Shown: positions 1-9,195, counted from the stretch's first letter. The stretch: 64,000 bases of DNA from DAOTWP01 sp034435675 (GCA_034435675.1 DAOTWP010000291.1:5509-69508); one strand, 5' to 3'. Numbers and translations: made by a program. The notes: generated by a model from the sequence alone, not told the origin.

Positions 1-287
1 GTTATCTGGAAGGGATTGTCACAACCCTAACTAACGCCGGATACCAGGCAACCTATGAAGCGCACGCGGGCGAACCGGCAGCCGTTATTGCGGAACTGGC
101 GGAAACCCGTCAGGTAGATGCCATCGTGATGTCAACCCATGGACGTTCCGGTCTCAGCCGCTGGATTTTTGGCAGTGTGACCAACAAAGTCCTGACCATC
201 ACCAGTCGTCCTGTGTTGGTGATTCCCAGCCGTGAACGTATGGTAATGCACGATGAACATGCAGGCACGGTAGGGACCCCTGCATGA
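1..287 (+). CDS. Universal stress protein (UspA family), 3' part only
   Basis: The reading frame is open from the left edge (frame begins at base 3) to a TGA at 285-287 and gives the last 94 residues of a UspA-fold protein. The nucleotide-binding signature near the end reads STHGRSGLSRWIFGS. It follows the family pattern G-2x-G-9x-G(S/T), except that the first glycine is a serine. The usual closing strand (RPVLVIP) follows, then a short polar tail. ATP-binding UspA proteins normally have all the glycines, so nucleotide binding is likely but not certain. The 5' end lies outside the window. A hairpin at 336-357 closes the transcript. Confidence 0.9.
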   Translation, partial: YLEGIVTTLTNAGYQATYEAHAGEPAAVIAELAETRQVDAIVMSTHGRSGLSRWIFGSVTNKVLTITSRPVLVIPSRERMVMHDEHAGTVGTPA

Positions 288-335
288 TGGCGTTGTCCAG
301 ATACCAGGTTAAATACGCTGGTTAAGCGGCAGCAG

Positions 336-357
336 GGGCACGGAATTAACCGTGCCC
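336..357. terminator. Bidirectional hairpin terminator
   Basis: GGGCACGG (336-343) pairs with CCGTGCCC (350-357) around the loop AATTAA. It lies between the convergent uspA fragment and the response regulator gene, so it probably serves both strands. Confidence 0.65.
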
Positions 358-363
358 GGCTGT

Positions 364-1053
364 TTATGATTTATTCTGGGGTTCAGCAGAAGAGGGGGGC
401 ACAAGTTCATTGATGTTGTGCTTCACCGCGTAGGCAGCAGCTTCAGCACGGTTTGCTGCCCCGATTTTGGAGAGTACGCTGCTGACATAATTGCGCACCG
501 TGCCTTCGCCCAGATACAGCTTGACGGCGATCTGGCGGTTGGTCAGACCTTCGGCAACGAGTGCCAACACGGCAAGTTCCTGAGGGGTCAATTCCGAAAA
601 AGCGGCAGCATGCTGCGCTTCATTTGCCCGGCGCATCTCTGCAAAAACAGCGGTGGTCATCGCCGGGTCGAGAATGCCCTCACCCCGGCTGACACGTTCG
701 ACTGCCTGCACCAGTTCATTGTCCCCAATGCGTTTGAGTACATAGCCTGCTGCCCCCGCCTGAATCGCTGCAAGCAGCAGTTCATCCTCTGCGTAAGAAG
801 TAAGCATCACCACCCGGCATCCTGGCACCAGTTTGACAATCTGACGACAGGCTTCAATACCAGAAAGCCCCGGCATACGAATATCGAGGACGGCAACATC
901 GGGTTGGGCTTCTTGAGCGCGCGCAATGGCTTCTTCCCCGGTCCCGGCTTCTGCCACCACCCTGAAGTGGCCCTGCCGTTCGAGCAGCGCGCGTAAACCG
1001 GCGCGCACCACTGCGTGATCATCTGCAATCAAAATCCGCACGACTTTGGACAT
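364..1053 (-). CDS. NarL/FixJ-family response regulator
   Basis: A 229-residue two-component regulator. The N-terminal receiver has the acidic pair D11-D12, the phospho-acceptor D57 in VLDIRMP and the lysine of VLKR. A LuxR-type helix-turn-helix (about residues 160-215, beginning LTPQELAVL) forms the C-terminal DNA-binding half. The ATG at 1053 is chosen because GGAG lies upstream at good spacing (GGTGGAGCTGACATG); the frame stays open for 13 more codons without a better start. It is divergent from the GAF histidine kinase at 1191, which is its likely partner. Target genes cannot be told from the sequence. Confidence 0.93.
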   Translation of the reverse strand: MSKVVRILIADDHAVVRAGLRALLERQGHFRVVAEAGTGEEAIARAQEAQPDVAVLDIRMPGLSGIEACRQIVKLVPGCRVVMLTSYAEDELLLAAIQAGAAGYVLKRIGDNELVQAVERVSRGEGILDPAMTTAVFAEMRRANEAQHAAAFSELTPQELAVLALVAEGLTNRQIAVKLYLGEGTVRNYVSSVLSKIGAANRAEAAAYAVKHNINELVPPSSAEPQNKS

Positions 1054-1141
1054 GTCAGCTCCACCTGAAGCCTTGTAGCATTGTAGCCCCAACTTTAATC
1101 TACTTGTGACAGGATTGCTCTATGATCTCTGAAAGGTAACG

Positions 1142-1147
1142 TATAAT
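1142..1147 (+). promoter_or_regulatory. Possible -10 box of the histidine kinase gene
   Basis: A perfect TATAAT in the 137-bp divergent region, 43 bp before the kinase ATG. No convincing -35 box is found at 16-18 bp. Confidence 0.3.
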
Positions 1148-1190
1148 ATATGCAACAGCTCCAACTTATTTAGGATAATGAAGCGTAACT

Positions 1191-2345
1191 ATGATGACAA
1201 GTGACCAAAATCACCCGAAAGATATGACAGTTGTACTCGCTTATCTTAGTGACATGGTAAACGCGGCGATGTATGCTGCGCAAGCAGACCAACTTGAAGG
1301 GGTGCTGCAGCGTATTGCAGAGATTTCGCGTGAGTTGGTGAATGCCCGTTATGCTGCGCTGGGGGTGCCGGACGGCATGGGTGGTCTGCGCTATTTTGAG
1401 TTCACGGGTATCCCACGAGACCACATTGCCAAAATAGGTCACCTGCCTCGTGGGCGCGGTTTGTTGGGGGCAATCATGCGGGAACGCCTCCCGATCCGCC
1501 TGGCAGAGATGCGCACAGATGCGCGTTCTGTCGGTTTTCCGCCGCATCATCCGCCCATGACCAGTCTGCTCGGTGTACCCATTCAGGTGGGCGACCAGCT
1601 TTTTGGCACCCTCTACCTGTGTGACCGCATTGATGGACAGCCATTCAACGATCAGGATCAATGGTTAATTGAAACGATGGCAGGCTATGCCGCGCTAGCA
1701 ATCGCCGGAACGATGCTCAGTGAGCAAAAAGAGCGTCTGGCGCTGCTTGAAGAACGCGAACGGATTGGCATGGAACTGCACGACGGTATTATCCAGTCGC
1801 TTTATGCGATTGGTATGCATCTCGATCTGCTGCGCGGAACAGGGAACAATGTCGCTACTGCCGAACTCAGCCCGTCCATTGATGCCCTGAATGATGTTAT
1901 TGAAGATATTCGCCGTTATATTCTTGACCTCAAAATTAAGAATTACCGCCAGCGCACCGTAAACCAGTGCTTTATGGACATCGTGCACCGGCTGCATATT
2001 CCAGAAAGTATTCAGGTCTTTGTTGAAGCGCCTGATGACCTGCCCCCCTTTACCCCCGCAACTTTCGAAAGTGTTTGCCAGATTGTCTATGAAGCGGTTA
2101 GCAACTCGGTGCGCCACGCCAGTGCGAACACCATTCGCGTTGTCGCCAGTCAGGATCAACGCCATTTTGAAGTGGCAGTAGTGGATGATGGTAAGGGTTT
2201 TGAACTGGAAATCCTCAGCATGCATGGCGGTCTGGGGCTGCGCAACATCAAACAGCGGGCGCGGATGCACGGCGGCACCGTAGACATTGACACAAAAGTC
2301 AATCGTGGCACGCGCCTGCGGCTGACGATTCCACTGATGTACTGA
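1191..2345 (+). CDS. GAF-domain sensor histidine kinase (NarX/DegS type)
   Basis: A 384-residue cytosolic kinase with no membrane segment. A GAF domain covers about residues 25-175. The HisKA_3 dimerisation helix carries the phosphorylated H197 in MELHDGIIQSL. A HATPase domain follows (about 290-382) with the N-box YEAVSNSVRHA and the G-box VDDGKGF. This kinase class pairs with NarL-type regulators, and one is encoded divergently next door, so the two probably form a sensor pair. The signal, a GAF ligand, is unknown. Two ATG codons stand in tandem (1191, 1194); AGGA at 1172-1175 is a rather distant ribosome site. Confidence 0.93.
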   Translation: MMTSDQNHPKDMTVVLAYLSDMVNAAMYAAQADQLEGVLQRIAEISRELVNARYAALGVPDGMGGLRYFEFTGIPRDHIAKIGHLPRGRGLLGAIMRERLPIRLAEMRTDARSVGFPPHHPPMTSLLGVPIQVGDQLFGTLYLCDRIDGQPFNDQDQWLIETMAGYAALAIAGTMLSEQKERLALLEERERIGMELHDGIIQSLYAIGMHLDLLRGTGNNVATAELSPSIDALNDVIEDIRRYILDLKIKNYRQRTVNQCFMDIVHRLHIPESIQVFVEAPDDLPPFTPATFESVCQIVYEAVSNSVRHASANTIRVVASQDQRHFEVAVVDDGKGFELEILSMHGGLGLRNIKQRARMHGGTVDIDTKVNRGTRLRLTIPLMY

Positions 2346-2670
2346 GGCGCAGCGCGAATTGTAGGACGCTCCAACAGCGTGTATTTTATTGTCACAACTT
2401 CGCGCAAACCTGCACGCCCGCACGCTCTTCACTCGCCTGAATCTGGTAGAACATGCTGGATCCAGCGCAATTTTGGGGTGAGAACACAAGTGCCTTTTAC
2501 GTGACATCCATCACCCGTTTAGAAGTACCTTTGTTTAACATGGATTTCGTATTATGGGGGTAGTTGCGCCAACAAATATCTATTATTGCGGTTTGTTGCA
2601 ATGAACTGGACCCGAGAAGATTACCTTTTTCAAGTAAACGCTGGTTGGACATCGTGAGGAGTAAGGCAAC
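2346..2670. other. 325-bp gap before the CBS gene
   Basis: No coding frame or RNA gene is recognisable. It contains TTGTTT (2531-2536) and TATTAT (2550-2555), but only 13 bp apart, so a promoter here is weak. GAGGAG about 12 bp before the ATG at 2671 is a good ribosome site. Confidence 0.4.
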
Positions 2671-3111
2671 ATGCTGGACAACATTCTGGTGCGGGAATGG
2701 ATGACAACCCCGGTTATTACGGTTTCACCCGCTACACCAATTGGCAACGCCCATCAGATCATGAAAGAACACGGCATCCGCCGCCTGCCGGTCGTGGATC
2801 ACGAAAAACTTGTCGGCATTATCACGATTGGCGATGTGCGCGAGGCTAGTCCTTCCGATGCAACGACGCTGAGCATCTGGGAGCTGAATTACCTGTGGGC
2901 ACAATTGACGGTCGAAAAAGTGATGACGCGCAAAGTTGTCACGGTAGCTGTGGACGACCCGATTGTGAAAGCCGCACAAATTATGCTTGAGCACAAAATC
3001 AGCGGTGTCCCTGTCGTGGATGAACACCACAAATTGTTGGGTATGTTAACCGAGTCTGATGTCTTCCGGATGCTTGTTGGTTCACAGACTAAAGCGCTAA
3101 TTCAGAAATAA
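2671..3111 (+). CDS. Tandem CBS-domain protein 1
   Basis: A 146-residue protein made of two CBS motifs and nothing else. The first begins VREWMTTPVITV and ends GIITIGDVRE; the second begins VEKVMTRKVVTV and ends GMLTESDVFRML. Paired CBS domains bind adenine nucleotides (AMP, ATP, SAM) and usually regulate a partner protein. No enzyme domain is attached and the partner cannot be named. It has a strong ribosome site (GAGGAG) and is followed by a second CBS pair on the same strand, 150 bp downstream. Confidence 0.9.
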   Translation: MLDNILVREWMTTPVITVSPATPIGNAHQIMKEHGIRRLPVVDHEKLVGIITIGDVREASPSDATTLSIWELNYLWAQLTVEKVMTRKVVTVAVDDPIVKAAQIMLEHKISGVPVVDEHHKLLGMLTESDVFRMLVGSQTKALIQK

Positions 3112-3261
3112 TTTTCGGTCCCGTCAGCACAGTACGACGATCGTCTTGAGCGCCGGATCGTGTGCGTTTAACTCCTGAAATCGCTGTTGTGGGTATAGAA
3201 GCGAGTACACAGGTGGCTCACCGTCCGTCGGGCGTCAGGAAGCCGCCGTATAAGGCGACCT

Positions 3262-3702
3262 ATGAAATTGTTGAGTGTGTCGGACATCATGACTCATAAC
3301 CCGGCGACAATCCACCTGGACAAAACGCTGAAAGATGCGTTAATCCTGATGGAGAGTATAGGGTGCCATCATTTGCCAGTGCTCAGCGCTGATGGGCATC
3401 TTGTCGGTGTGTTGACGGACCGTGACTGTCGCATTGCGCTGAACATGCCCGCCACGCGCCGGGAGCGCTGGGAAACCGAGGATAATGCCGCGCGGCTGCG
3501 GGTACGCGCCATGATGACGCCGGCGCCCATTGTCGTTGAACCCAACACCTCAGCCGATGAAGCTGCCCGCCTAATGCTGGTGAACCACATTGGCTGCCTG
3601 CCGGTGATGCGCGGAGAGACGCTGGTCGGCATTATCACAAAATCCGATATTCTGATGGCGTTTATGAACGCGCAGCGCCGCGCACAACCGGAAACCCTTT
3701 AA
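3262..3702 (+). CDS. Tandem CBS-domain protein 2
   Basis: Also 146 residues and two CBS motifs (VSDIMTHNPATI...GVLTDRDCRIAL; VRAMMTPAPIVV...GIITKSDILMAF). It differs clearly in sequence from the preceding protein, so the pair is an old duplication or two independent standalone CBS proteins. An adenine-nucleotide sensing role is inferred from the family. The ribosome site is weak (AAGG). The gene ends just before a strong terminator at 3740-3771, so the two CBS genes may share a transcript. Confidence 0.9.
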   Translation: MKLLSVSDIMTHNPATIHLDKTLKDALILMESIGCHHLPVLSADGHLVGVLTDRDCRIALNMPATRRERWETEDNAARLRVRAMMTPAPIVVEPNTSADEAARLMLVNHIGCLPVMRGETLVGIITKSDILMAFMNAQRRAQPETL

Positions 3703-3739
3703 CCTTTCACACCCTTCTCACTAGCTCAGAATGCTCATG

Positions 3740-3771
3740 CTGCCTGTTTGCCCCTGTATGCAAACAGGCAG
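3740..3771 (+). terminator. Strong intrinsic terminator
   Basis: A perfect 12-bp stem (CTGCCTGTTTGC, 3740-3751, with 3760-3771), an 8-nt loop, then TACTTTCTT. It closes the CBS genes. Confidence 0.85.
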
Positions 3772-3808
3772 TACTTTCTTGAAAACCGCTACGATGCTTG
3801 TTCATCTA

Positions 3809-3817
3809 TGCTAGAAT
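3809..3817 (+). promoter_or_regulatory. Extended -10 promoter of the VWA-FHA gene
   Basis: TGC-TAGAAT is an extended -10 box 38 bp before the ATG at 3855. It lies after an upstream TTG codon at 3798, which argues that the TTG is not the start. Confidence 0.4.
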
Positions 3818-3854
3818 TAGGACACAGGCGGCGACGCAAACGGAAAAACGGGAC

Positions 3855-5468
3855 ATGCAGGCTGATTTCGTACTCGACTATGATGTGTTGAGTGTACAAC
3901 AACCGCAGAAGCTGTATCTGATGGCGCGGCTGACATCTGGACCTGCACCGGGCGAACGCCAGCGCCGCCCGCTGAATCTAAGCCTTGTGCTGGACCGCAG
4001 CGGGTCTATGGCTGGCAGCAAACTGGATTACACATTGCAGGCAGCACAATTCCTCGTTCAGAACCTGGGCAAACGCGATTTGCTGTCGATTGTGCTTTAC
4101 AACGATAAAGTGGTGACGTTTCTGCCGCCAGAGCCGGTTGTGCGCAAGGATGCTGTTGCCCAGCGGATCAGCAGCATTAAAGCCGGGGGCACGACAAATC
4201 TCAGCGGCGGTTGGCTGGAAGGCTGCACGCTGGTTGCACAGAATCTGGATGCCCTTGCATTAAACCGGGTTATTCTGATGAGCGATGGTCACGCCAACCG
4301 GGGGATTATCGATCCTGATAAACTGGTCACGATTGCCCAGCAGAAGCGCGAAGAAGGGGTCAGCACTACCACGATGGGGCTGGGGCAGGACTTTAACGAA
4401 GACCTGCTGATGGGGATTGCCAGCGCGGGCGGTGGCGCGTTTTACTTCATAGAAAGTCCAGAAGTTACCCCTACCATCTTTCAGGAAGAACTGCAAGGGC
4501 TGCTCAGTCTGGTCGGGCAAAACCTGATTATCACCGTGCAACCTACCGAAGCAGTTGAGGCTGTCAAACAATTGAATGCCTATCCTGTGCAACTTAACGA
4601 ACGCGCGGTAGCGTTTCGCATGGGTGATGTCTTTGGAGAAGAAATCAAGTCGCTGCTGCTGGAGCTGACCATCCCCGGACTTGAACAAACAGGTGTACAG
4701 CAGATCGCCACACTGCGCTTTGAATATGATGAACTCAGCGAAAGCGGCATTGAACATCGGGTCTGGGAACTGCCCGTGCAGGTGAACGTTGCGCAGGAAC
4801 TGCACGAACGCACCCTGAGCAACCCCGAAGTGCGCCAGTCCGTGCTGCTGCTGCAAGCCGCGAACGCCCGCCGCGAAGCTGTCAAAGCTGCCGATGCCCA
4901 GCAGTTTGACGATGCCTCGCAGCTGCTGCGCACTGCCGCGCAGCAGATTCAGGATTCGGGCATTCTTGATCCCAAACTGGCGGAAGAACACGAAGCGCTG
5001 ATTAAGCAGGCGAATGAGATTGAACAGGGCGCTTCTGCCTACGATGATTACAGCCGCAAGACGATGGCAACGCAGGCAATCTATACCATGACGGGGCGCC
5101 ATGAGGATACCGTCGTGCTGCGCATGCGTGAAATGCAGCGCAAAGCCGAGCAATCGCCTGTTGTCAGACGTCCGGGAGTCACGCCGACTGCCGTTAGCTG
5201 GAACGGTCAGCGCTTTTTGCTGGAGGGCGACCTGATTCGTATTGGACGTTCACGGCACAACGAGATTGTCCTGAACAATGAGGGCGTTTCGCGGTTTCAC
5301 TGCCACATTAAGCGCGAAAATGAGCAGATGATTATCGAAGATCTGGGCAGTATGAATGGCACGCTGGTTGACGGCAAACGTTTAGAACAACCTTATGTTC
5401 TTAGTGCTGGCGATGTCATTGAAATCTGTGATGAACGGCTGATCTTTGAAACCACAGCGCCGTCATAG
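3855..5468 (+). CDS. VWA domain and FHA domain protein
   Basis: A 537-residue protein. Residues about 40-220 form a von Willebrand A domain with a complete MIDAS metal site (DRSGS at 47-51, the threonine in GGTTNLSGG, and the aspartate in MSDGHAN). The middle is helical and rich in Ala, Gln and Glu. The last 90 residues are an FHA phosphothreonine-binding domain with its hallmark IGRSRHNEI, the SRFHC strand and GSMNGT. No signal peptide or membrane helix is seen, so it is cytosolic. VWA plus FHA suggests a scaffold responding to Ser/Thr kinase signalling; no kinase is encoded nearby. ATG 3855 is preferred over TTG 3798, which lies upstream of the probable promoter. Confidence 0.88.
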   Translation: MQADFVLDYDVLSVQQPQKLYLMARLTSGPAPGERQRRPLNLSLVLDRSGSMAGSKLDYTLQAAQFLVQNLGKRDLLSIVLYNDKVVTFLPPEPVVRKDAVAQRISSIKAGGTTNLSGGWLEGCTLVAQNLDALALNRVILMSDGHANRGIIDPDKLVTIAQQKREEGVSTTTMGLGQDFNEDLLMGIASAGGGAFYFIESPEVTPTIFQEELQGLLSLVGQNLIITVQPTEAVEAVKQLNAYPVQLNERAVAFRMGDVFGEEIKSLLLELTIPGLEQTGVQQIATLRFEYDELSESGIEHRVWELPVQVNVAQELHERTLSNPEVRQSVLLLQAANARREAVKAADAQQFDDASQLLRTAAQQIQDSGILDPKLAEEHEALIKQANEIEQGASAYDDYSRKTMATQAIYTMTGRHEDTVVLRMREMQRKAEQSPVVRRPGVTPTAVSWNGQRFLLEGDLIRIGRSRHNEIVLNNEGVSRFHCHIKRENEQMIIEDLGSMNGTLVDGKRLEQPYVLSAGDVIEICDERLIFETTAPS

Positions 5469-5515
5469 TAAGCTCTAGTACCTGAAACACCCCAAACCGT
5501 AAGGAGAATGGATCT

Positions 5516-6076
5516 GTGAACCAGCATCCCGCAACGCACCATATCACCATCGCCGGCATTGAGCGCGATTTGCGCCTGTTTGAGGTAGCGCCCGGGGTGC
5601 GGATTGCGATTCTCAACATTCTGGGAGATACCGAGCTTGTCCAGGCGGCAAGCAAGGCACTTGCCGAAGCCATTGCCGACTATAACCCGGATGTACTTGT
5701 TACCGCAGAGGCAAAAAGCATTCCACTCGCGCATGGATTAAGTGCAGTGATGAAGCTGCCCTATGTTGTGCTGCGCAAAGCCTATAAACCCTACATGGGC
5801 GACGCGCTGCACTCCGAAACACTGAGCATCACTACTGGCAAGCCGCAAAGCCTGTTTCTGGATGAGAAGGATCGTGAACTGGTCAGCGGCAAGCGGGTCG
5901 CGCTGATTGACGATGTGATTTCTACTGGCAGCACGCTTCAGGGTATGCGCCTGATTATGGAAAAAGCCAGCGCACAAGTGGTCGTGGATGCGGCAATTCT
6001 GACAGAAGGCGAGCGCGCCAAATGGACCAACGTCGTCGCGCTGGGGCATTTGCCTGTATGGGTGGATGCATCATAG
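5516..6076 (+). CDS. Adenine/xanthine-type phosphoribosyltransferase
   Basis: A 186-residue type I phosphoribosyltransferase. The PRPP-binding loop is VALIDDVISTGST at residues 128-140. The earlier VTAEAKSIPLAHGLS segment resembles adenine phosphoribosyltransferase. The expected reaction is base plus PRPP giving nucleotide plus diphosphate (purine salvage); the exact base is not determined. The start is GTG at 5516 with AAGGAG nine bases upstream; an ATG at 5508 hits a stop after three codons. It follows the VWA-FHA gene by 47 bp and is probably co-transcribed with it. Confidence 0.88.
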   Translation: MNQHPATHHITIAGIERDLRLFEVAPGVRIAILNILGDTELVQAASKALAEAIADYNPDVLVTAEAKSIPLAHGLSAVMKLPYVVLRKAYKPYMGDALHSETLSITTGKPQSLFLDEKDRELVSGKRVALIDDVISTGSTLQGMRLIMEKASAQVVVDAAILTEGERAKWTNVVALGHLPVWVDAS

Positions 6077-6119
6077 CCCGGCACTAACCGGTACATTGTT
6101 CTGGCACTTGCGCAGTGGA

Positions 6120-6144
6120 GGGGGCATTTCTACAGCCTGCCCCC
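6120..6144. terminator. Hairpin between convergent genes
   Basis: GGGGGCA (6120-6126) pairs with TGCCCCC (6138-6144) around an 11-nt loop, between the phosphoribosyltransferase and methyltransferase ends. Confidence 0.6.
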
Positions 6145-6154
6145 AATACTGGGG

Positions 6155-6892
6155 TTATCTGCCCGGCAGTTTTTCGACAATCAACAAGTGCGAAAGTCCC
6201 CACGTATCCAGCGGTGTTCCCTCCATGCGGTACAGCAAATCGCGGACAACCCGTGCTGGGGTCCCCATACGCGCGATGATGTTATCGTAGCCCCCGTAGA
6301 TGCGGCGGTGCAGCACAATTCGCACAGGCTGCTCCACGAACAAACGCAGGATCCCACGCTTGGTATAGGCACGTACATGGGGCGCAAGCGCGTTTCGCAG
6401 CGGGTCCGGTAGATAGTTAATCAGCGGTGTATTGCCAAAATGATATCTGCCACGCCAGTAGTGCCCATGAGTCTCAAAGGGATACCAGCGATTTGGGCAG
6501 AACAGGATAATGCGACCACCTGGTTTCAGCACCCGCACCATTTCCTGCGCTGTTTTACGGTCATCCGTCACATGTTCGATGACTTCGTGCGACAGGATCG
6601 TATCAAAGCTATTATCGGGATACGGTAGCGCCTCCGCTGCCGCGACAAGCGCGTGCGGTGTGTCCTGCTGCGCGGTGACAACGCGCTCTTGTTCAATATC
6701 AAAGGCTTCGACATGTTCGGTAAAGCGCCGCCGAATCTGCGAGGCGTACAACCCATTGCCACAGCCATCAATCAACACCCGCGCCTGTTCTAGCTGTGTG
6801 TAACGCACAATCATTTGCAGGCGGCGTTCCTGCCCGGCGCGCCAGACATAGCTGGGTTCTCCGCGCAGCGCTGCCAATTCAGAAGGGGGCAT
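6155..6892 (-). CDS. Class I SAM-dependent methyltransferase
   Basis: A 245-residue enzyme with the Rossmann SAM site VLIDGCGNGLY (about residues 39-49), the acidic residue closing strand 2 (AFDIEQE), the motif DNSFDTILSHEVIEHV and the post-I segment LKPGGRIILFCPN. It belongs to the broad Methyltransf_11 group; the substrate cannot be predicted. ATG 6892 is chosen because AGGTG lies six bases upstream; the open frame extends 21 codons further without a ribosome site. A 17-bp inverted repeat lies just upstream (6913-6929). The gene is in line with the histidine kinase at 7067 but separated from it by a terminator. Confidence 0.88.
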   Translation of the reverse strand: MPPSELAALRGEPSYVWRAGQERRLQMIVRYTQLEQARVLIDGCGNGLYASQIRRRFTEHVEAFDIEQERVVTAQQDTPHALVAAAEALPYPDNSFDTILSHEVIEHVTDDRKTAQEMVRVLKPGGRIILFCPNRWYPFETHGHYWRGRYHFGNTPLINYLPDPLRNALAPHVRAYTKRGILRLFVEQPVRIVLHRRIYGGYDNIIARMGTPARVVRDLLYRMEGTPLDTWGLSHLLIVEKLPGR

Positions 6893-6912
6893 GCACAACA
6901 CCTGTTTCTGCG

Positions 6913-6929
6913 TTTGCCTGTCAGGCAAA
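6913..6929. promoter_or_regulatory. Short inverted repeat, possible operator
   Basis: TTTGCCTG-T-CAGGCAAA, a perfect 8-bp inverted repeat around one base, 20 bp before the methyltransferase start codon. The position fits an operator or a leader hairpin. No matching regulator is known here. Confidence 0.35.
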
Positions 6930-6954
6930 GACACGATCAAGACACAAAAACACA

Positions 6955-6986
6955 CACAGCGTATCAGGATTAACCAATACGCTGTG
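6955..6986 (-). terminator. Intrinsic terminator of the histidine kinase gene
   Basis: 10-bp arms CACAGCGTAT (6955-6964) and ATACGCTGTG (6977-6986). On the minus strand the stem is followed by a T-rich run (TGTGTTTTTGTG). Confidence 0.75.
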
Positions 6987-7066
6987 AGTTACACTGTGAA
7001 TTCGATTGGTCTGTATGCTGCTTTCGCACAATCTCTGCAAAGTACGCCTCGCCTGATGCGACCGGC

Positions 7067-8935
7067 TTAGCCGCGTTCCTGCGACTGCTGGAACTGCCCC
7101 AGCGCGTTCACAGCCAGTTTGGTCATGGGCATCTGCTGGCGGGTGATTCTTGCACGCGCGCTCAGCGCGGACTCTTTGATGGGCACCACAACGGTGATTG
7201 TTGTACCCTGCCCTTCGGCGCTTTCGATATTCAGTGTGCCGTTGAGCAGCTCAGTACGCTCGCGCATATTGACCATCCCCAGGCTGCCACGATGGTCATA
7301 GTTGGCGTCAACGGCGCTAACGTTAAAGCCAACCCCGTTGTCTGAAATTTCCACGACGATGACATCGCCCTGCCGCGCGATAGTCACGCTAATCAGCGCT
7401 GCCTGTGCGTGTTTGCGCGCATTGTTGACCGCTTCCTCAACGATGTAGAAGATCACACCCTGCTGGTTGCTGTCCAGCACTTCTTCGGCAGTGGGGCTGA
7501 CCCGCGCGGCAACTGCCTGTCCGTGCGTCTCCTGCATTTTTTCGGCAAGCTGCTCCAACGCGGCGCTCAAGCCCTGATTTTCCAGTACCAGCGGGCGCAG
7601 GGTAAACAGCATGTGGCGGATTTCTTTAGTGGTCTTGCGCGCCAGTTCTTCCACCTTTTTGAGTTCAGCGGGAACATCATCTGGTTGGCGTTCCAGCAGG
7701 CGGTAAATGTAGCTCATGCGCATAGCAATCGCGGAAATGGTCTGGGTAGGACCGTCATGCAAATCGCGCGCCAGTTTTTTGCGCGCTTCTTCCTCAACTT
7801 CGACGATACGCTCTTTTTCGTCCACTAGACTGCCATACAACACGGCATTTTGCAGGGCTACTGTCGCCTGTGTGCTAATCGCCGTGAGCAGTTCAATGTT
7901 GTCTGTAGTGAAGGCATCGTGCTGATCGCTGCCATAGAGCAGCACCCCATAATTTTCGTAGCCCGCCCGCAGCGGAATACAGAGGATTGATTTCAGGTCA
8001 TGGAAGGCGACGAAATACTGGAGTTCGGGGTCTTTATTGGCATCCTTGCCCGTAACAGGGATGCCCTGTTTCAGCGCCTGCCCAACAATGCCCCCCTTAC
8101 CCGAAATGATCCGCTTTTCGTCAACATGCGACAGCCCGCGTGAGGTCACAACACTGAGTTCGTCTTCGCCTGCGCGGAACAGCAGTACCACACTGATGAG
8201 CCGCTGCCTGCCCATTTGTTTCAAACTCAATCGTCCAACATCGAGGGCTGCATCGAGTATCTTTTCATAGCTCAGGCTGGCGCTCAGGGTGTTTGACAGT
8301 TCGTAGATGGCACGGGTGCGCTGGCGCAGGTCGGAAAGCTGCTCGGACTCTGAACGGGCAAACTGTGCGATGCGTTCACTCTGCGATGCTGTCTGGTGTT
8401 CGATGATGTAAGCCCACGCACCGCTGATGACCGCAACAAGCAGCAGCAGCAGCAGCGGCAGAATCGCATTGGTAACCACCATGGTGAAATCCAGGGCAGA
8501 CTGCTGTGCGTCACGAACTGCGGGGACGGCGATGAAGATTGCCAGCACCACCAGCGTGTGCAGCACGCCCCAGGTTGCCCCCTGGCGCAGCATACCCAGC
8601 ACAATGGTTGCTGCCGCTGCGATCAATGCCAACATTGGCAAATCAACCAGCACCAACATAAACGCGCCAAACATGACCCAATCGCGCAGCGCGCCCACAA
8701 GTGGCAGCATACGATGCAGCGGTGGGGCAAGAATCATCAATCCATAAAACAGGTTCGCAACTACAGTGGTGACGGCGACAGGCAACAGATTATTTGATGT
8801 AGCGTCAAGCCCTGAAAGCCGGTTATTAAGTAATATGGCTGCGGAAAGCAGAATCAGATACGCCCATCCTAGTCCGAATGAGGTCCAATCCTGCCATGCG
8901 GTCAGCTTCTCCTTGTCACTTCCCATGCTCGACAC
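7067..8935 (-). CDS. Membrane-bound GAF sensor histidine kinase
   Basis: A 622-residue kinase. The first 175 residues hold about six hydrophobic helices. A GAF domain follows (about 210-365). The HisKA_3 helix carries H393 in LARDLHDGPTQTIS, and a HATPase domain (about 470-595) has the N-box VEEAVNNARKHA and the G-box ISDNGVGF. It resembles the NarX/LiaS class that works with NarL-type regulators. No regulator gene is adjacent, so it is an orphan kinase here. The start is GTG 8935 or ATG 8926; neither has a clear ribosome site, so the N-terminus is uncertain by three residues. Confidence 0.9.
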   Translation of the reverse strand: MSSMGSDKEKLTAWQDWTSFGLGWAYLILLSAAILLNNRLSGLDATSNNLLPVAVTTVVANLFYGLMILAPPLHRMLPLVGALRDWVMFGAFMLVLVDLPMLALIAAAATIVLGMLRQGATWGVLHTLVVLAIFIAVPAVRDAQQSALDFTMVVTNAILPLLLLLLVAVISGAWAYIIEHQTASQSERIAQFARSESEQLSDLRQRTRAIYELSNTLSASLSYEKILDAALDVGRLSLKQMGRQRLISVVLLFRAGEDELSVVTSRGLSHVDEKRIISGKGGIVGQALKQGIPVTGKDANKDPELQYFVAFHDLKSILCIPLRAGYENYGVLLYGSDQHDAFTTDNIELLTAISTQATVALQNAVLYGSLVDEKERIVEVEEEARKKLARDLHDGPTQTISAIAMRMSYIYRLLERQPDDVPAELKKVEELARKTTKEIRHMLFTLRPLVLENQGLSAALEQLAEKMQETHGQAVAARVSPTAEEVLDSNQQGVIFYIVEEAVNNARKHAQAALISVTIARQGDVIVVEISDNGVGFNVSAVDANYDHRGSLGMVNMRERTELLNGTLNIESAEGQGTTITVVVPIKESALSARARITRQQMPMTKLAVNALGQFQQSQERG

Positions 8936-9166
8936 GCTTTCAGTCTCATTGCAACGGACAGCTAGTTCCCTGACAGCATACCACGCTTCCCCTGTGGTGT
9001 CACTGCATTAATAACGACAAATTGCATACAAAAGTTATATAGATTCTAACGCCAATAGTTGAGATTTCCAAGATAACCTTCCTGCGCAAAGATATGCTCC
9101 ATGCCCACACTGCAGGAGTAACCCGAAGCACTGCGCAAGTCGTCACCAGGTTTTTACGACAGCTTG
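8936..9166. other. 5' part of the kinase-rpoB divergent gap
   Basis: The gap between the divergent kinase and rpoB genes is almost 490 bp. This kinase-proximal part shows no gene, no structural RNA and no clear repeat. The rpoB-proximal part carries two promoters and a leader. Confidence 0.4.
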
Positions 9167-9195
9167 TTGCCCTGATCGCACGAAGTCGATATAAT
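9167..9195 (+). promoter_or_regulatory. Upstream rpoB promoter
   Basis: TTGCCC (9167-9172), a 17-bp spacer, then TATAAT (9190-9195). Confidence 0.5.

Noticed and set aside
3798..3854. TTG start giving 19 more residues to the VWA-FHA protein
   Set aside because: A likely promoter -10 box (3812-3817) lies after this TTG, so the transcript would begin downstream of it.
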